DNA of 7,012 nt, taken from NCBI GenBank assembly GCA_020793555.1, contig DQIO01000202.1:1-7012 (forward strand), in the 5' to 3' direction. The translations under genes and the position numbers were made by a program. The notes under the pieces were generated by a model. It worked only from the letters and a program-made list of their open reading frames with translations, was not told the DNA's origin and ran no database searches. Positions 6,569 to 7,012 of this stretch are shown here, one piece after another. This DNA is from Methanosarcinaceae archaeon. GTDB lineage: Archaea; Halobacteriota; Methanosarcinia; Methanosarcinales; Methanosarcinaceae. The first letter of the stretch is position 1, and each line of letters starts with the position of its first letter.

Positions 6569-6805
6569 CTATTCCCACGATTCCCGTTCGTGTATCACAT
6601 AATCCATTGCATCAACATTATCCCAAATTTCTTTATGCAATCATTTTAGTTTCGCACTATATTTTTATGGTTTTTTAATCAGAACAAGTTTATCGTTTTC
6701 AACATCCATAAGCAGTTCATCATTTTTGGCAAACTTCATCTTTTCAATCAAAATTTAAGGGATGGTAATATTACATCCTGCACCTATCTTGACAGTGACA
6801 CTCAT
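6569..6805 (-). pseudogene. Decayed AbrB/VapB-type antitoxin gene
   Basis: Reading the minus strand from the ATG at 6805 gives MSVTVKIGAGCNITIP, stop, then ILIEKMKFAKNDELLMDVEN and DKLVLIKKP, stop, KYSAKLK, stop, and LHKEIWDNVDAMDYV plus IHERESWE, then TAG. All 78 codons stay in one frame with no indel; only codons 17 (TAA, 6755-6757), 47 (TAA, 6665-6667) and 55 (TGA, 6641-6643) are stops. The N-terminal part is a swapped-hairpin AbrB (SpoVT/MazE) DNA-binding domain, and the tail ending ERESWE is typical of archaeal VapB-like antitoxins, which neutralise a toxin and repress their own promoter. GAGGT (6813-6817) lies 7 bases before the ATG and is intact. With three stops it cannot make the full protein, so it is probably a recent relic. 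No toxin gene follows. Confidence 0.8.
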
Positions 6806-6973
6806 TTCGATTACCTCAATAATAACTAGTGTCGAGTCAAACATACAATGTCGCGGGATGGAAGGGGTTAAGACAAATACAAAAAATGAAGCGAGCGCGC
6901 AAGAACGCGGCACGTTCCTATACCATAAACGCAAAATACAAAATGGTTTTTAAGCGTCGTCATATTTGCAGAT
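6806..6973. other. Intergenic region between divergent starts
   Basis: This stretch separates the antitoxin relic (minus) from the edge gene (plus). It contains a locally GC-rich patch (about 6889-6916, GAAGCGAGCGCGCAAGAACG onward) with a small GAACG/CGTTC hairpin (6903-6907/6913-6917). TTTTTAAG at 6947-6954 is a possible box A about 24 bases before the ATG at 6974. A 31-codon ORF (6858-6953) lacks a well-spaced ribosome binding site and resembles nothing I know. Confidence 0.4.
6813..6817 (-). promoter_or_regulatory. Ribosome binding site of the antitoxin relic
   Basis: The minus strand reads GAGGT, 7 bases before the ATG at 6805. This is good archaeal Shine-Dalgarno spacing and supports the chosen start. 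A TATA-like TTGTATGTTT lies about 30-40 bases upstream of the ATG (near 6836-6845). Confidence 0.6.
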
Positions 6974-7012
6974 ATGAGAATTGCATTGTTGGATTTGGGG
7001 TTATAGGTTTGG
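6974..7012 (+). pseudogene. Start of a Rossmann-fold NAD(P)-binding protein, frame broken
   Basis: From the ATG at 6974 the frame reads MRIALLDLGL and then hits TAG at 7004. One base out of phase, starting at 6985, the sequence reads IVGFGVIGL and is open to the window end. GFGVIG is a GxGxxG dinucleotide-binding turn, and MRIA followed by IVGFGVIG is how many dehydrogenases begin. The simplest reading is a one-base deletion after GC at 6983-6984, from either genuine decay or a sequencing error. Alternatively translation begins at the ATG at 6943 in the open frame, giving an unusual basic extension (MVFKRRHICRYENC). Only 39 bases are visible, so the enzyme class cannot be named. Confidence 0.4.

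Noticed and set aside
6509..6649. 46-codon plus-strand ORF starting MVKKINRGGHN
   Set aside because: It has no ribosome binding site and largely runs antisense to the antitoxin relic, whose frame explains the base pattern better.
6641..6757. Pyrrolysine readthrough rescuing the antitoxin
   Set aside because: The internal stops are TAA, TAA and TGA; pyrrolysine is inserted only at TAG.
6858..6953. 31-codon plus-strand ORF starting MEGVKTNTKNE
   Set aside because: No properly spaced ribosome site, no recognisable domain, and it spans the putative promoter of the edge gene.

Overview
The window looks archaeal, most likely a moderately AT-rich methanogen of the Methanosarcinales (inference from protein style; no search was run). 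Supporting this are a membrane-anchored archaeal-type Lon protease (LonB), an archaeal ATPase with a DUF234-type nuclease-like C-terminus, box-A (TATA) elements placed about 25-30 bases before starts, and GGAGGTG-type ribosome binding sites.

Layout. Positions 1-104 hold a short tandem repeat array that may continue beyond the left edge: three perfect 26-bp units, then two 13-bp units. Positions 105-342 have no convincing gene but hold a 12-bp palindrome, a dyad around a TATA box and several promoter-like elements ahead of lonB. Positions 343-4977 are a tight plus-strand operon lonB-tldD-tldE: lonB and tldD overlap by 8 bases, and tldD and tldE are 2 bases apart with a strong Shine-Dalgarno. 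Twenty bases further on ends a convergent minus-strand gene (4998-6377) for an ATPase/DUF234 protein. Its start region (6370-6412) contains two overlapping perfect inverted repeats.

Positions 6378-7012 are a decayed accessory zone. A minus-strand AbrB/VapB-type antitoxin (6569-6805) keeps its frame, ribosome binding site and C-terminal signature but carries three internal stops. No partner toxin is recognisable downstream. At the right edge, a Rossmann-fold dinucleotide-binding start (GFGVIG) appears one base out of frame with its obvious ATG at 6974.

How the genes fit together. LonB is expected to unfold and cleave membrane-linked or damaged proteins. TldD/TldE is a metalloprotease heterodimer in which only TldD carries the zinc motif, and it could trim the released unstructured peptides, so the operon reads as a two-step proteolysis unit. 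The ATPase gene is on the opposite strand next to toxin-antitoxin debris and looks like a separate accessory gene. I see no clear new multi-gene system. The best leads are the mutually exclusive hairpins at the ATPase start, the three-stop antitoxin relic, and the hairpin-forming repeat array.
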